The notes beneath the pieces are model-generated. The model saw nothing but the letters and a program-made list of their open reading frames with translations. It was not told the origin of the DNA and did no database searches. Shown piece by piece: positions 20,834-28,916 of a stretch of DNA of 64,000 nucleotides. Each line of letters begins with the position of its first letter. Within the stretch, counting starts at the first letter, position 1. Both the position numbers and the translations under genes were made by a program. The stretch lies in assembly GCF_001428365.1 (NCBI RefSeq), contig NZ_LMSH01000001.1, forward strand, positions 5,685 through 69,684, written 5' to 3'. The DNA is from Arthrobacter sp. Soil763. Its GTDB lineage: Bacteria > Actinomycetota > Actinomycetes > Actinomycetales > Micrococcaceae.

Positions 20834-21514
20834 CTAGGGTTCGAACTTGTAGCCCAGGCCGCGGACGGTGACGAGGTAGCGCGGCGCCGACGGGTCGGGT
20901 TCGATCTTGCTGCGCAGCCGCTTGACGTGCACGTCCAGGGTCTTGGTGTCGCCGACATAGTCGGAGCCCCAGACCCGGTCGATGAGCTGGCCCCGGGTCA
21001 GCACCCGGCCCGAGTTCCGCAGGAGCATCTCCAGCAGTTCAAATTCCTTCAGCGGCAGCGAGACCTGTTCGCCCTGGACGCTGACGACGTGCCGCTCGAC
21101 GTCCATCCGGACCGGCCCCGCCTGGACGGTGCTGGAGACCAGCTCTTCGGGTTCGCCGTGGCGGCGCAGCACGGCGCGGACCCGTGCCACCAGTTCCCTC
21201 GAGGAGTAGGGCTTGGTGACGTAGTCGTCGGCGCCAAGCTCCAGTCCCACCACCTTGTCGATCTCGGCGTCTTTGGCGGTGAGCATGATGACCGGCACGG
21301 AGGAGCGCTGGCGCAGCTGCCGGCACACCTCGGTGCCGGACTGTCCCGGCAGCTGCAGGTCAAGCAGGACCAGGTCGGCGCCGTTGCGGTCGAATTCGGT
21401 GATGGCATCCAGGCCGTTGTCCACGACCTCTACTTCGAACCCTTCCTTGCCCAGCAAGTAGGACAGGGGGTCGCTGAACGATTCCTCGTCCTCGACAATA
21501 AGAATCCGGCTCAA
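20834..21514 (-). CDS. regX3: Response regulator RegX3 (phosphate starvation)
   Basis: 226 residues, OmpR/PhoB class. Receiver domain 1-115 with acidic pocket Glu8-Asp9, phospho-acceptor Asp52 (LLDLQLPG), Thr in MLTAKD and Lys in VTKPYS. The winged-helix DNA-binding domain (about 130-226) contains RVLTRGQLIDRVWG and VHVKRLRSKIE. It overlaps senX3 by 4 nt, so the pair is translationally coupled. Expected to bind the 11-bp direct repeats found upstream of phoU/senX3 and phoD. Confidence 0.94.
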   Translation of the reverse strand: MSRILIVEDEESFSDPLSYLLGKEGFEVEVVDNGLDAITEFDRNGADLVLLDLQLPGQSGTEVCRQLRQRSSVPVIMLTAKDAEIDKVVGLELGADDYVTKPYSSRELVARVRAVLRRHGEPEELVSSTVQAGPVRMDVERHVVSVQGEQVSLPLKEFELLEMLLRNSGRVLTRGQLIDRVWGSDYVGDTKTLDVHVKRLRSKIEPDPSAPRYLVTVRGLGYKFEP

Positions 21515-22770
21515 GCGCTAGCTCCTTGCTCATGGACGCCGGCGGCGTCACGTCGTTCGGGTCGATCTGGTCGTCCTGGTCGTTCTTGGCTTTCGGGCCG
21601 CTCGGCCCGCGCGGTGCGGCCGGACTCCGCGGCGGGTTCGTCCTGGCCCTCCATCTCGGGCAGCCGGATGGTGAAGGTGGACCCCTGCCCCGGCTGGGAC
21701 CAGACCGTCACCTCGCCGCCGTGGTTCGCCATGACGTGCTTGACGATGCTCAGGCCCAGGCCGGTGCCGCCGGTGTGCCGGGACCGTGCGGAGTCGACCC
21801 GGTAGAACCGCTCGAACACCCGCTCCTGGTCCTCGGGGCTGAGCCCCTCCCCCTGGTCGGTCACGGAGACCGCGACCAGGCCGTCCCGGGAGCGGACCCC
21901 GACGCCGACCCGGGTGTTCTCCGGCGAGTACCTGATGGCGTTGTCGATCAGGTTGCGCAGCGCCGTGACCAGCAGGTCCTGGTCACCGTAGACCATCGCG
22001 TCGGTCCGGCCGCCGACGACGATCTCGATGTTCTTGCTTTCGGCGGGCAATTGGGAGCGGTCGACGGCGTCGGCGACCACTTTGTTGATGTCCACCGGGT
22101 GGGCCTGCTGGGCGACGTTGGCGCCCTGCAGCCGGGACAGTTCGATGATGTCCTGGACCAAGGCGGCCAGCCGGCTCGATTCCTTGTGCATGCGCTTGGC
22201 GAAGCGGCGCACGGCTTCCTCATCGTCGGGCGAGGCTTCCAGCGCCTCGGCGAGCAGCGAGATGGCACCGACCGGAGTTTTGAGCTCGTGCGAGACGTTG
22301 GCGACGAAGTCGTTGCGGATTTCCTCGGTCCGGGTGATTTCGGTGCGGTCGTCCGCAAGCAGGAGGATATATTCCTCGCCGAGCATGGCGGCGCGGACCT
22401 GCACCACGATGGTGCCCTGGCCGAGCGGACCGCGCGGCAGTTCGAGCTGCTGTTCGAGGATGACCCCGTCGCGCCGGACCTTCGCGGTCATGTCCAGCAG
22501 CTGCCGGTGCACCACGGTGTGGCCGCGGACCAGGCCGTAGGCGTACGCCGCGGGGCTGGCCCGGACGACGCCGTCGATCGCGTCCACCACGACGAACGCC
22601 CGCCCGACGACGGCCAGGACTTCCGCGGCGCCGTCCGGGAGCGAGGGGTCACCGGTTTCGACGTCGCTGATCTTGCGTTGCTGTTCGCTGATCCGGAAAG
22701 CGAGCACGCCGAAGATGCCGAGCGACAGGCCGATCAGGCCGGCGATCACGCCGATGAGCATTGGATCCAC
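21511..22770 (-). CDS. senX3: Sensor histidine kinase SenX3
   Basis: 419 residues. One N-terminal membrane segment (about 5-25), a PAS-like domain (about 45-140), a dimerisation and phospho-acceptor domain with His161 (NVSHELKTPVG), and a HATPase domain (NLIDNAIRYS, DQGEGLS, GGTGLGLSIVKH). It phosphorylates RegX3 under phosphate limitation. The last 45 or so residues are a charged Arg/Glu/Pro-rich tail that looks disordered. Only one membrane segment, so sensing is probably through partners such as PhoU or the Pst transporter (family knowledge). Confidence 0.93.
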   Translation of the reverse strand: MDPMLIGVIAGLIGLSLGIFGVLAFRISEQQRKISDVETGDPSLPDGAAEVLAVVGRAFVVVDAIDGVVRASPAAYAYGLVRGHTVVHRQLLDMTAKVRRDGVILEQQLELPRGPLGQGTIVVQVRAAMLGEEYILLLADDRTEITRTEEIRNDFVANVSHELKTPVGAISLLAEALEASPDDEEAVRRFAKRMHKESSRLAALVQDIIELSRLQGANVAQQAHPVDINKVVADAVDRSQLPAESKNIEIVVGGRTDAMVYGDQDLLVTALRNLIDNAIRYSPENTRVGVGVRSRDGLVAVSVTDQGEGLSPEDQERVFERFYRVDSARSRHTGGTGLGLSIVKHVMANHGGEVTVWSQPGQGSTFTIRLPEMEGQDEPAAESGRTARAERPESQERPGRPDRPERRDAAGVHEQGASA

Positions 22771-22830
22771 GGCTCCAGCTTATGCTCTGGGACCGGGCCG
22801 GAATCGAAAACGTGTGCGGTTCCGGGGTTG

Positions 22831-22874
22831 GTTCAGCTAACGTTCACCTATTGAGGCGTAACAGTTCACCGGAG
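22831..22874. promoter_or_regulatory. PHO-box-like direct repeats (RegX3 operator candidate)
   Basis: Four consecutive 11-bp units: GTTCAGCTAAC, GTTCACCTATT, GAGGCGTAACA and GTTCACCGGAG. Three begin GTTCA(C/G)C, spaced exactly 11, 22 and 33 bp, the register of actinobacterial PHO boxes. The block is 60 bp before senX3 and about 95 bp before the phoU start, in their shared divergent region. Confidence 0.75.
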
Positions 22875-22969
22875 ACTGGAAAGGTGGCAGGTTGAACGCC
22901 GCAACGGTGAAACGAAACGAGCCGGCCGCCCTGGTGCCCGGCGACGTTTCCAAGGAAAGGAACGCGCCC

Positions 22970-23632
22970 GTGCGTAAGGTTTTTCAGGAAGAGCTGGCCC
23001 AGGTCGGCGAGCAGCTCGTCGAGATTTCGAAGCTCGTCAGCGAGGCATTCGAGAAGGCCACCACTGCCTTTGAGGGCGCCGACATTGACCTGGCCGAGGA
23101 TGTCATCGCGGCGGACGCCCGGATTGACTTCCTGCAGAACAGCCTCGACGAGCGCGCCATCGACATCCTGGCCCTGCAGGGTCCGGTAGCCAGCGACCTG
23201 CGCATGATCGTGGGCTCGCTGCGGATGAGCGCCTCCCTGGAGCGGATGGGCGACCTTGCCCGGCACATCGCCCAGCTGGCGCGGCTCCGCTACCCGGCGA
23301 ACGTGATCCCGCAGCCGCTGCAGGAGACCTTCAAGAGCTTCGCCAAGCACGACCTGGAGATCGCGGAAAAGCTCACCGTGCTGCTGGAGACCCGCGACCT
23401 CGAGGTGGCCCGGGACATCCTGAAGGCCAACAGCGCCGTCAACGACCTGCACCTGAGCGTCTTCAAGGCGATCGCCCGCGACGACTGGGCAGAGTCCGCG
23501 GCGACCACGGTCGACGTCGCCCTCGCCAGCCGCTACTTCGAGCGGTTCGCGGACCACGGCGTGTCCGTCGCGCAGAAGGTCACCTACCTCGTCACCGGCG
23601 CCTGGCACCCGAACAGCATCGAGCACAGCTGA
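22970..23632 (+). CDS. phoU: Phosphate signalling regulator PhoU
   Basis: 220 residues from GTG 22970. This start is supported by AAGGAAAGG about 10 nt upstream and gives the typical MRKVFQEEL opening; the frame stays open to an ATG at 22892 that has no such support. Two three-helix PhoU bundles with metal-binding segments around DARID and the R-MGDLARHIA helix. PhoU links the Pst transporter to the SenX3 kinase and keeps RegX3 inactive when phosphate is plentiful. Divergent from senX3 across a PHO-like box. Confidence 0.93.
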   Translation: MRKVFQEELAQVGEQLVEISKLVSEAFEKATTAFEGADIDLAEDVIAADARIDFLQNSLDERAIDILALQGPVASDLRMIVGSLRMSASLERMGDLARHIAQLARLRYPANVIPQPLQETFKSFAKHDLEIAEKLTVLLETRDLEVARDILKANSAVNDLHLSVFKAIARDDWAESAATTVDVALASRYFERFADHGVSVAQKVTYLVTGAWHPNSIEHS

Positions 23633-23656
23633 CGCTTCCGCTGCCCTGCGGCAGGT

Positions 23657-23699
23657 ACGACGGCGGCCGGTCACCCCAAGGGTGGCCGGCCGCCGTCGT
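23657..23699. terminator. Bidirectional terminator between phoU and gpm
   Basis: A 20-bp stem (one G-T wobble) with a 3-nt CAA loop: ACGACGGCGGCCGG at 23657-23670 continues to CACCC, pairing through 23699. It lies between convergent phoU and gpm genes. Confidence 0.75.
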
Positions 23700-23722
23700 C
23701 GTTGTGCGGGGTGTCCGCGGCG

Positions 23723-24469
23723 CTACTTCTTGCCCTGGTTGGCCACGGCCTTGATCGACTCGGCGGCGGCCTCGGGGTCGAGGTAGGTTCCGCCCGGGTT
23801 CAGCGGCTTGAAGTTCTCATCCAGTTCGTAAACCAGCGGGATGCCGGTGGGGATGTTCAGGCCCGCGATGTCCTCGTCGCTGATGCCGTCCAGGTGCTTG
23901 ACCAAGGCGCGCAGGGAGTTTCCGTGGGCGGTGACCAGCACGGTCTTGCCTGCCTTCAGGTCTTCCTTGATATCCGACTCCCAGTACGGCAGCAGGCGGA
24001 TCAGGACGTCCTTGAGGCACTCGGTGCGCGGCACGGCGTCGCCGAGGTCCTTGTACCGCGGGTCCCCCACCTGGGAGAACTCGGAGTCGTCCGCGAGCGG
24101 CGGCGGCGGGGTGTCGTAGGAACGGCGCCAGGTCATGAACTGCTGCTCGCCGTATTCGGCCAGGGTCTGGGCCTTGTCCTTGCCCTGGAGGGCGCCGTAG
24201 TGGCGCTCGTTGAGACGCCAGTCCCGCTTGACGTCGATCCAGCCGCGGTCCGCCTTCTCCAGCGCCAGGTTGGCGGTGTTGATGGCCCGCTTCAGCCGCG
24301 AGGTGTAGAGGATATCCGGCAGGATATTGTTCTCCACCAGCAGCTCCCCGCCGCGCACTGCCTCGGCACGGCCCTGGTCGTTCAGGTCGACGTCCACCCA
24401 GCCGGTGAACAGGTTCTTGGCGTTCCATTCGCTGTGGCCGTGGCGCAGCAAGATCAGCTTGTAAGTCAT
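23723..24469 (-). CDS. gpmA: 2,3-bisphosphoglycerate-dependent phosphoglycerate mutase
   Basis: 248 residues from ATG 24469 ([16 protein letters not shown]); an ATG three codons upstream at 24478 is in frame but AGGA sits better for the inner start. Interconverts 3- and 2-phosphoglycerate in glycolysis. The phospho-histidine motif LRHGHSEWN is near residue 8-12, ERHYGALQG is the substrate loop, and the second His is in [11 protein letters not shown]. The gpm-senX3-regX3 linkage is the same in mycobacteria. Confidence 0.95.
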   Translation of the reverse strand: MTYKLILLRHGHSEWNAKNLFTGWVDVDLNDQGRAEAVRGGELLVENNILPDILYTSRLKRAINTANLALEKADRGWIDVKRDWRLNERHYGALQGKDKAQTLAEYGEQQFMTWRRSYDTPPPPLADDSEFSQVGDPRYKDLGDAVPRTECLKDVLIRLLPYWESDIKEDLKAGKTVLVTAHGNSLRALVKHLDGISDEDIAGLNIPTGIPLVYELDENFKPLNPGGTYLDPEAAAESIKAVANQGKK

Positions 24470-24537
24470 GGTTGTCATCCTAACCGAGGGGCCGCGGGCG
24501 GCGCCCTGCGTTACAGCGGCCGGGATAGGCTGGACGC

Positions 24538-25392
24538 GTGGTGCAGAAGGCGGAACGGGTGGCGTCCCCGGGGACCCGGGGCGGGGCCGGCGGCAGGACC
24601 GGCGGCCGGGCCGGGCGCCCGGTCGGCAACATCACCCGCGGGACCACCAACCCGAACCGGATGCGGCGGGTGGACCGCTGGCTCACGGGCCCGCAGGCGT
24701 GGCGGCTGCGCAATGCGCCGGACCCGCTGGTCGTCGACCTGGGCTACGGCGCCTCCCCGGCCACCGCCGTCGAACTTTTCGACCGGCTCCGGGCCGTCCG
24801 GCCGGACGTGCGCGTGGTCGGGATCGAGATTGAGCCGGAGCGGGTCCGGCAGGCCAAGGCACTGGAGCGCCCGGGCCTGAGCTTCCAGCTGGGCGGCTTC
24901 GAACTCCCGGTGCCGGGCCGGCCGGTCCTGGTGCGGGCGTTCAACGTGCTGCGGCAGTACGAGGAAGCGGACGTGGCCGCGATCTGGCGGCTGGTGCAGG
25001 ACCGGCTGGCGCCCGGCGGACTGTTCATCGACGGCACCTGCGACGAGATCGGCCGCCGGGTCACGTGGGTGGCGCTCGACGCCGAGCGGCCCCTGTGCCT
25101 GGGCCTGTCCTTACGTTTCGGCGGCTTTGAGCTGCCCTCGGAGATCGCCGAACGGCTGCCCAAGGCGCTGATCCACCGGAACGTTCCGGGCGAACGCATC
25201 CATACTTTCCTGCAGGCCTTGGACAAGGCGTGGCTGGAGGCGGCGCCGCTTGCCTCGTTCGGCAACCGGCAGCGCTGGACTGCGATGTGCCGGGCGGTGC
25301 GCGACGCCGGCTGGCCGGTGCTGGACGGCCCGTCGCGGTGGCGCCTGGGCGAGCTCACCGTGGCCTGGGACGCCGTCGCGCCGGGGCCCTAG
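24538..25392 (+). CDS. Class I SAM-dependent methyltransferase-like protein
   Basis: 284 residues, GTG start (a second GTG follows directly). The first 35 residues are Gly/Arg-rich and basic. A Rossmann-type core follows: [16 protein letters not shown] (about 65-80) as motif [15 protein letters not shown] as motif II, and [18 protein letters not shown] as the post-I segment. Substrate unknown. It stands alone between gpm and a small membrane protein gene, divergent from gpm. Confidence 0.75.
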   Translation: MVQKAERVASPGTRGGAGGRTGGRAGRPVGNITRGTTNPNRMRRVDRWLTGPQAWRLRNAPDPLVVDLGYGASPATAVELFDRLRAVRPDVRVVGIEIEPERVRQAKALERPGLSFQLGGFELPVPGRPVLVRAFNVLRQYEEADVAAIWRLVQDRLAPGGLFIDGTCDEIGRRVTWVALDAERPLCLGLSLRFGGFELPSEIAERLPKALIHRNVPGERIHTFLQALDKAWLEAAPLASFGNRQRWTAMCRAVRDAGWPVLDGPSRWRLGELTVAWDAVAPGP

Positions 25393-25411
25393 AGAGCCTG
25401 CGAGCTTACGG

Positions 25412-25765
25412 TCACCAGGGGCCGTACGGGCCCATGTTGCGGCTGCCGCCGCGGCCGGCGTCCTTGACCGCCGGTCGCACGTCGGCGAGGTACACGCTGG
25501 CTGCCGTCACCGCGGCGATGCCGAAGAGGCCCAGCGGGCCGAAGAAACCGCCGCCGCCGCTGACGATGGAGAGCAGGCCGATCGCCAGGGCGCCGCCGGT
25601 CAGGGCCAACCAGAAAGTTTTGGTCCGCTTGGACACCGCCTCGAAGGCGTTGGCCTTGTGCCGCAGGCAGTCGAAGAACGCCCACACCTCGAGAGCCAGG
25701 GCTACGAGGGCGAGGAGGAAATAGATCCCCGTCTCGGCAATTGAAATCAGCGTTCTTCCGTCCAT
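25412..25765 (-). CDS. DUF2516-family membrane protein
   Basis: 117 residues with an N-terminal membrane helix (about 12-30, IYFLLALVALALEVWAFF), a basic cytoplasmic stretch with DCLRHKANAF, and two further hydrophobic segments (about 50-68 and 73-92). The pattern matches the actinobacterial DUF2516 family, whose role is unknown. Convergent with the methyltransferase; downstream of the cystathionine gamma-synthase-like gene at 9 nt spacing, so possibly co-transcribed. Confidence 0.7.
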   Translation of the reverse strand: MDGRTLISIAETGIYFLLALVALALEVWAFFDCLRHKANAFEAVSKRTKTFWLALTGGALAIGLLSIVSGGGGFFGPLGLFGIAAVTAASVYLADVRPAVKDAGRGGSRNMGPYGPW

Positions 25766-25774
25766 GCCCCCAGC

Positions 25775-26959
25775 CTATCCGCCCAGCGCCGCGAGAGCCT
25801 GTTCCAAATCGGCCCACAGGTCCTCGACATTTTCGATGCCCACGCTGAGCCGGACCAGGTTGTCCGGAACGCTGGTTGGCTCCGCCGTGTGCCGGCGTCG
25901 CCGTTCGATCAAGGATTCCACCCCGCCGAGCGAAGTCGCCGGCAGCCAGAGACGCAACGCCCGGATCATCCGGTCGGCCGCGTCGGCGCCGCTCAATCCG
26001 GCCGCCGGGGCCATCTCGATGCACAGCACCGAGCCGAAGCCCTTCATCTGCTTCCTGGCCCGCTCGTGCCCTGGATCCGAGGCCAGGCCCGGGTAGCGGA
26101 TGCTCTGGACCAGGGGGTGGCTGCTGAGCCGTTCCGCGAGCAGCGCCGCGGAGGCCTGCGAACGTTCGATCCGGAGCGCAAGGGTGCGCAGTCCACGCAG
26201 GGCCAGCCACGCCTCGAACGGCCCGGCGATGCCGCCGTGGATGGTGCGGTGGTGCAAAAGCCGCGCATGCAGGTCCTCGTCGGAAGTCACCAGGGCCCCG
26301 AGGACGACGTCGGAGTGGCCGGAGAGGTACTTGGTGACTGAATGCAGGACGACGTCGGAGCCCAGGCTGAGCGGCTGCTGCACCAGCGGGGTGGAGAAGG
26401 TGTTGTCCGTGACCACCAGGGCTCCGGCGGCGTGCGCGGCGGCAGTGAGTGCCGGGATGTCCGCGATGCCGAGCATCGGGTTGGTGGGGCTTTCGAGCCA
26501 CAGCATGTTGGCCGGCCTGCCGCCGGCCGGAGCCAGTTGTGCCAGCACGGCGTCGGTGTCCGCGATGTCCACGGTGCGGAGTTCCAGCGTGCCGCGCTCG
26601 GCCAGTTCCGTGGCCATGCCGAGCGAGCCGGCGTAGCTGTGCGAGGGCATCACCAGGACGCCCTGCGGCGGCAGCAGGGACAGCGCGGAACTCACGGCGG
26701 CGAGGCCTGAGGCGTAGAGCAGGCCCGGCAGCGCCGCGCCCTCCAACTGCGCCAGGGCCTCCTCGAACGGGTCCCAGGTGGGATTGGAGTAGCGCCCGTA
26801 GCCGCGGTCGCCGGGACCCAGCGGGCCGGTGCCGACGTAGGTGGAGGAGAGCACGATCGGCGGGTTCACCGCGGCGTCCCGCTCGCGCGCCGGACGTCCG
26901 GCGGCGACCACCACGGTTTCGGCCGAAAGCGAGGCGGCCTGTTCTTCGGAGAGACTCAT
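25775..26959 (-). CDS. Cystathionine gamma-synthase-like trans-sulfuration enzyme
   Basis: 394 residues of the Cys/Met-metabolism PLP family (fold type I). The PLP lysine is in HSVTKYLSGHSD (about 214), with YGRYSNPTW near residue 55 and LWLESPTNPML near 155 as further signatures. It would act in trans-sulfuration; whether it works as cystathionine gamma-synthase, gamma-lyase or a homologue cannot be decided from the sequence alone. No sulfur genes flank it. No Shine-Dalgarno anomaly. Confidence 0.85.
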   Translation of the reverse strand: MSLSEEQAASLSAETVVVAAGRPARERDAAVNPPIVLSSTYVGTGPLGPGDRGYGRYSNPTWDPFEEALAQLEGAALPGLLYASGLAAVSSALSLLPPQGVLVMPSHSYAGSLGMATELAERGTLELRTVDIADTDAVLAQLAPAGGRPANMLWLESPTNPMLGIADIPALTAAAHAAGALVVTDNTFSTPLVQQPLSLGSDVVLHSVTKYLSGHSDVVLGALVTSDEDLHARLLHHRTIHGGIAGPFEAWLALRGLRTLALRIERSQASAALLAERLSSHPLVQSIRYPGLASDPGHERARKQMKGFGSVLCIEMAPAAGLSGADAADRMIRALRLWLPATSLGGVESLIERRRRHTAEPTSVPDNLVRLSVGIENVEDLWADLEQALAALGG

Positions 26960-27048
26960 GGTGACAGGGTACTTCGGGGCGCCGCCGTGCCCGTAAGGCG
27001 TTACGCGCTGCCCGCCAAGGTGTCGGTGATTGTCGGTAGGCTAGAGCA

Positions 27049-27717
27049 GTGACTACCCAGACTCCCGGACCGGCCGCCGGACTGTTCATTGCCTTCGAGG
27101 GCGGCGACGGCGCCGGCAAGTCGACCCAGGCGGCGGAACTGGCCGGCGCGCTGGAAGCGCGCGGGCTGACCGTGCTGCGCACGCGGGAGCCGGGCGGGAC
27201 GCCGATCGGCGAAAAGCTGCGGTCCCTGGTGCTGGACCACGGCCACGGCCACATCGACGCGAGGACCGAGGCCCTGATCTTCGCCGCGTCGCGCGCCGCG
27301 CACGCCGAGCAGGTCATCCGCCCGGCCCTGGAGCGGGGCGAGGTGGTCCTGACCGACCGCTACATCGACTCCTCGGTCGCCTACCAGGGTGCCGGCCGCG
27401 ACCTCGGCACGGAGGTGGTGCGGACGCTCAATGAGTGGGCCACCTCGGGGCTGCAGCCGGACCTGACCGTCCTGCTCGACGTTGACCCGGCCGACGGCCG
27501 GCGGCGCCGTACCGCCGGCGCCGCCGCGGAGGACCGGCTGGAGTCCGAAGCCGACGAGTTCCATGCCCGGATCCGCGCCGCGTTCCTGGACCTGGCGGCG
27601 GCCCAGCCGGAGAAGTACCTGGTCCTCGCCGCTCAGCTGCCGGTTCCGGAGCTGGCGGCCCGGATCCGTGACCGGGTGGAGGCCCTGCTGGCGCTGCGCG
27701 AGGGAAGCCCCGCGTGA
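27049..27717 (+). CDS. tmk: Thymidylate kinase
   Basis: 222 residues, GTG start. Phosphorylates dTMP to dTDP. P-loop FEGGDGAGKST at 16-26; DR(Y/H) signature in LTDRYIDSSVAYQG; lid region AAAEDRLESE. The last 4 bases overlap the GTG start of holB, giving translational coupling; the tmk-holB pairing is common in bacteria and links dNTP supply with replication. Confidence 0.95.
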   Translation: MTTQTPGPAAGLFIAFEGGDGAGKSTQAAELAGALEARGLTVLRTREPGGTPIGEKLRSLVLDHGHGHIDARTEALIFAASRAAHAEQVIRPALERGEVVLTDRYIDSSVAYQGAGRDLGTEVVRTLNEWATSGLQPDLTVLLDVDPADGRRRRTAGAAAEDRLESEADEFHARIRAAFLDLAAAQPEKYLVLAAQLPVPELAARIRDRVEALLALREGSPA

Positions 27718-28856
27718 GTGTCTGGGACGACCTGCACGGCCAGCCCGCCGTCGTCGACCAGCTGCGCCAGGCCGCGGAGGGCGACGGGCTGACGCACGCG
27801 TGGCTCTTCACCGGCCCGCCGGGGTCCGGCCGGTCCAACGCCGCCAAGGCCTTCGCCGCGGCCCTGAACTGCGACCAGGAAGACGTCACGCGGCGGGGCT
27901 GTGGCGAGTGCCCGGCGTGCCAGACGATCCTGGGCGAGACGCACTCCGATGTGACCTTCGTGCGTACCGAGAAGGTCACCATCACCATCGATGAGGCGCG
28001 CGAGCTGGTGGCCACCGCTGGCAACCGCCCGTCCTCCGCGCGTTGGCGGATCATTGTCGTCGAGGACGCGGACCGGATGGCGGAGCGCACCACCAATGTG
28101 CTGCTGAAGGCCATCGAGGAGCCCACGCCCCGCACCATCTGGATGCTGTGTGCTCCGTCCCCGGCGGACGTGCTGGTGACGATCCGCTCGCGCTGCCGCC
28201 CAGTGGCGCTGCGGCTGCCGCCGGCGGCCGACGTCGCCGCCCTCCTGGTCAAGCGCGACGGCGTCGCTCCCGACGTCGCCGAACGCGCGGCCCGCGCCGC
28301 GCAGAGCCACGTCGGCATCGCCCGGCGGCTGGCCCGCGACCCCGAGGCCCGGGAGCGCCGGCTGGAGACGGTGCGCTTCCCGCTGCACCTGCGCGGCGTC
28401 ACCGCGGCGGTGATGATGGCGGACAAGCTCGTCAAGATCGCCACCGAGGAGGCCACCAGCTCCAATGAGGAGCGCGACGCCGCGGAGAAGACCGCGCTCC
28501 TGGCCACTCTGGGCGCGCCCGACAGCGGGCCCCTGCCGCCGGCGATGCGAGGCCAGGTCAAACAGCTGGAGGACGACCAGAAGCGGCGCGCCAAGCGCTC
28601 GGTCACCGACTCCCTTGACCGCACCCTGACAGACCTGCTGTCCTTTTACCGGGATGTGCTGATCATCCAATTGGGGAACTCCGTGGAGCTGGTCAACGTT
28701 GAGTTGAGGGCCGAACTGCAGGAGTTCGCGGGACACTCGACGCCCGAGGTGACCCTGGCCCGCATGGATGCCATCAACAAGGCCCGCAAACGGATCACGA
28801 CCACCAACGTGGCCCCGCTGCTGGCCATCGAGTCCATGGCCGCGAGCCTGATCTGA
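27714..28856 (+). CDS. holB: DNA polymerase III subunit delta'
   Basis: 380 residues, GTG start overlapping tmk by 4 nt. A clamp-loader subunit of the AAA+ class. The P-loop region reads GPPGSGRSNAAKA with Arg in place of the catalytic Lys, as expected for delta', which need not hydrolyse ATP. A zinc-binding cluster follows (CDQ...CGECPAC, residues about 59-71), and EDADRM and EEPTPRTIWML are conserved clamp-loader segments. Acts with delta and tau/gamma in sliding-clamp loading. Confidence 0.93.
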   Translation: MSVWDDLHGQPAVVDQLRQAAEGDGLTHAWLFTGPPGSGRSNAAKAFAAALNCDQEDVTRRGCGECPACQTILGETHSDVTFVRTEKVTITIDEARELVATAGNRPSSARWRIIVVEDADRMAERTTNVLLKAIEEPTPRTIWMLCAPSPADVLVTIRSRCRPVALRLPPAADVAALLVKRDGVAPDVAERAARAAQSHVGIARRLARDPEARERRLETVRFPLHLRGVTAAVMMADKLVKIATEEATSSNEERDAAEKTALLATLGAPDSGPLPPAMRGQVKQLEDDQKRRAKRSVTDSLDRTLTDLLSFYRDVLIIQLGNSVELVNVELRAELQEFAGHSTPEVTLARMDAINKARKRITTTNVAPLLAIESMAASLI

Positions 28857-28916
28857 GCCGGCGGCAATACTCCGCCTCACGATTTTTAGACAGTTCCACA
28901 TCCCAAGGAGAACCGC

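Noticed and set aside
27834..27872. Defective P-loop in holB
   Set aside because: Arg in place of the Walker A Lys is expected for delta', which is not a required ATPase, so it is not a sign of decay.
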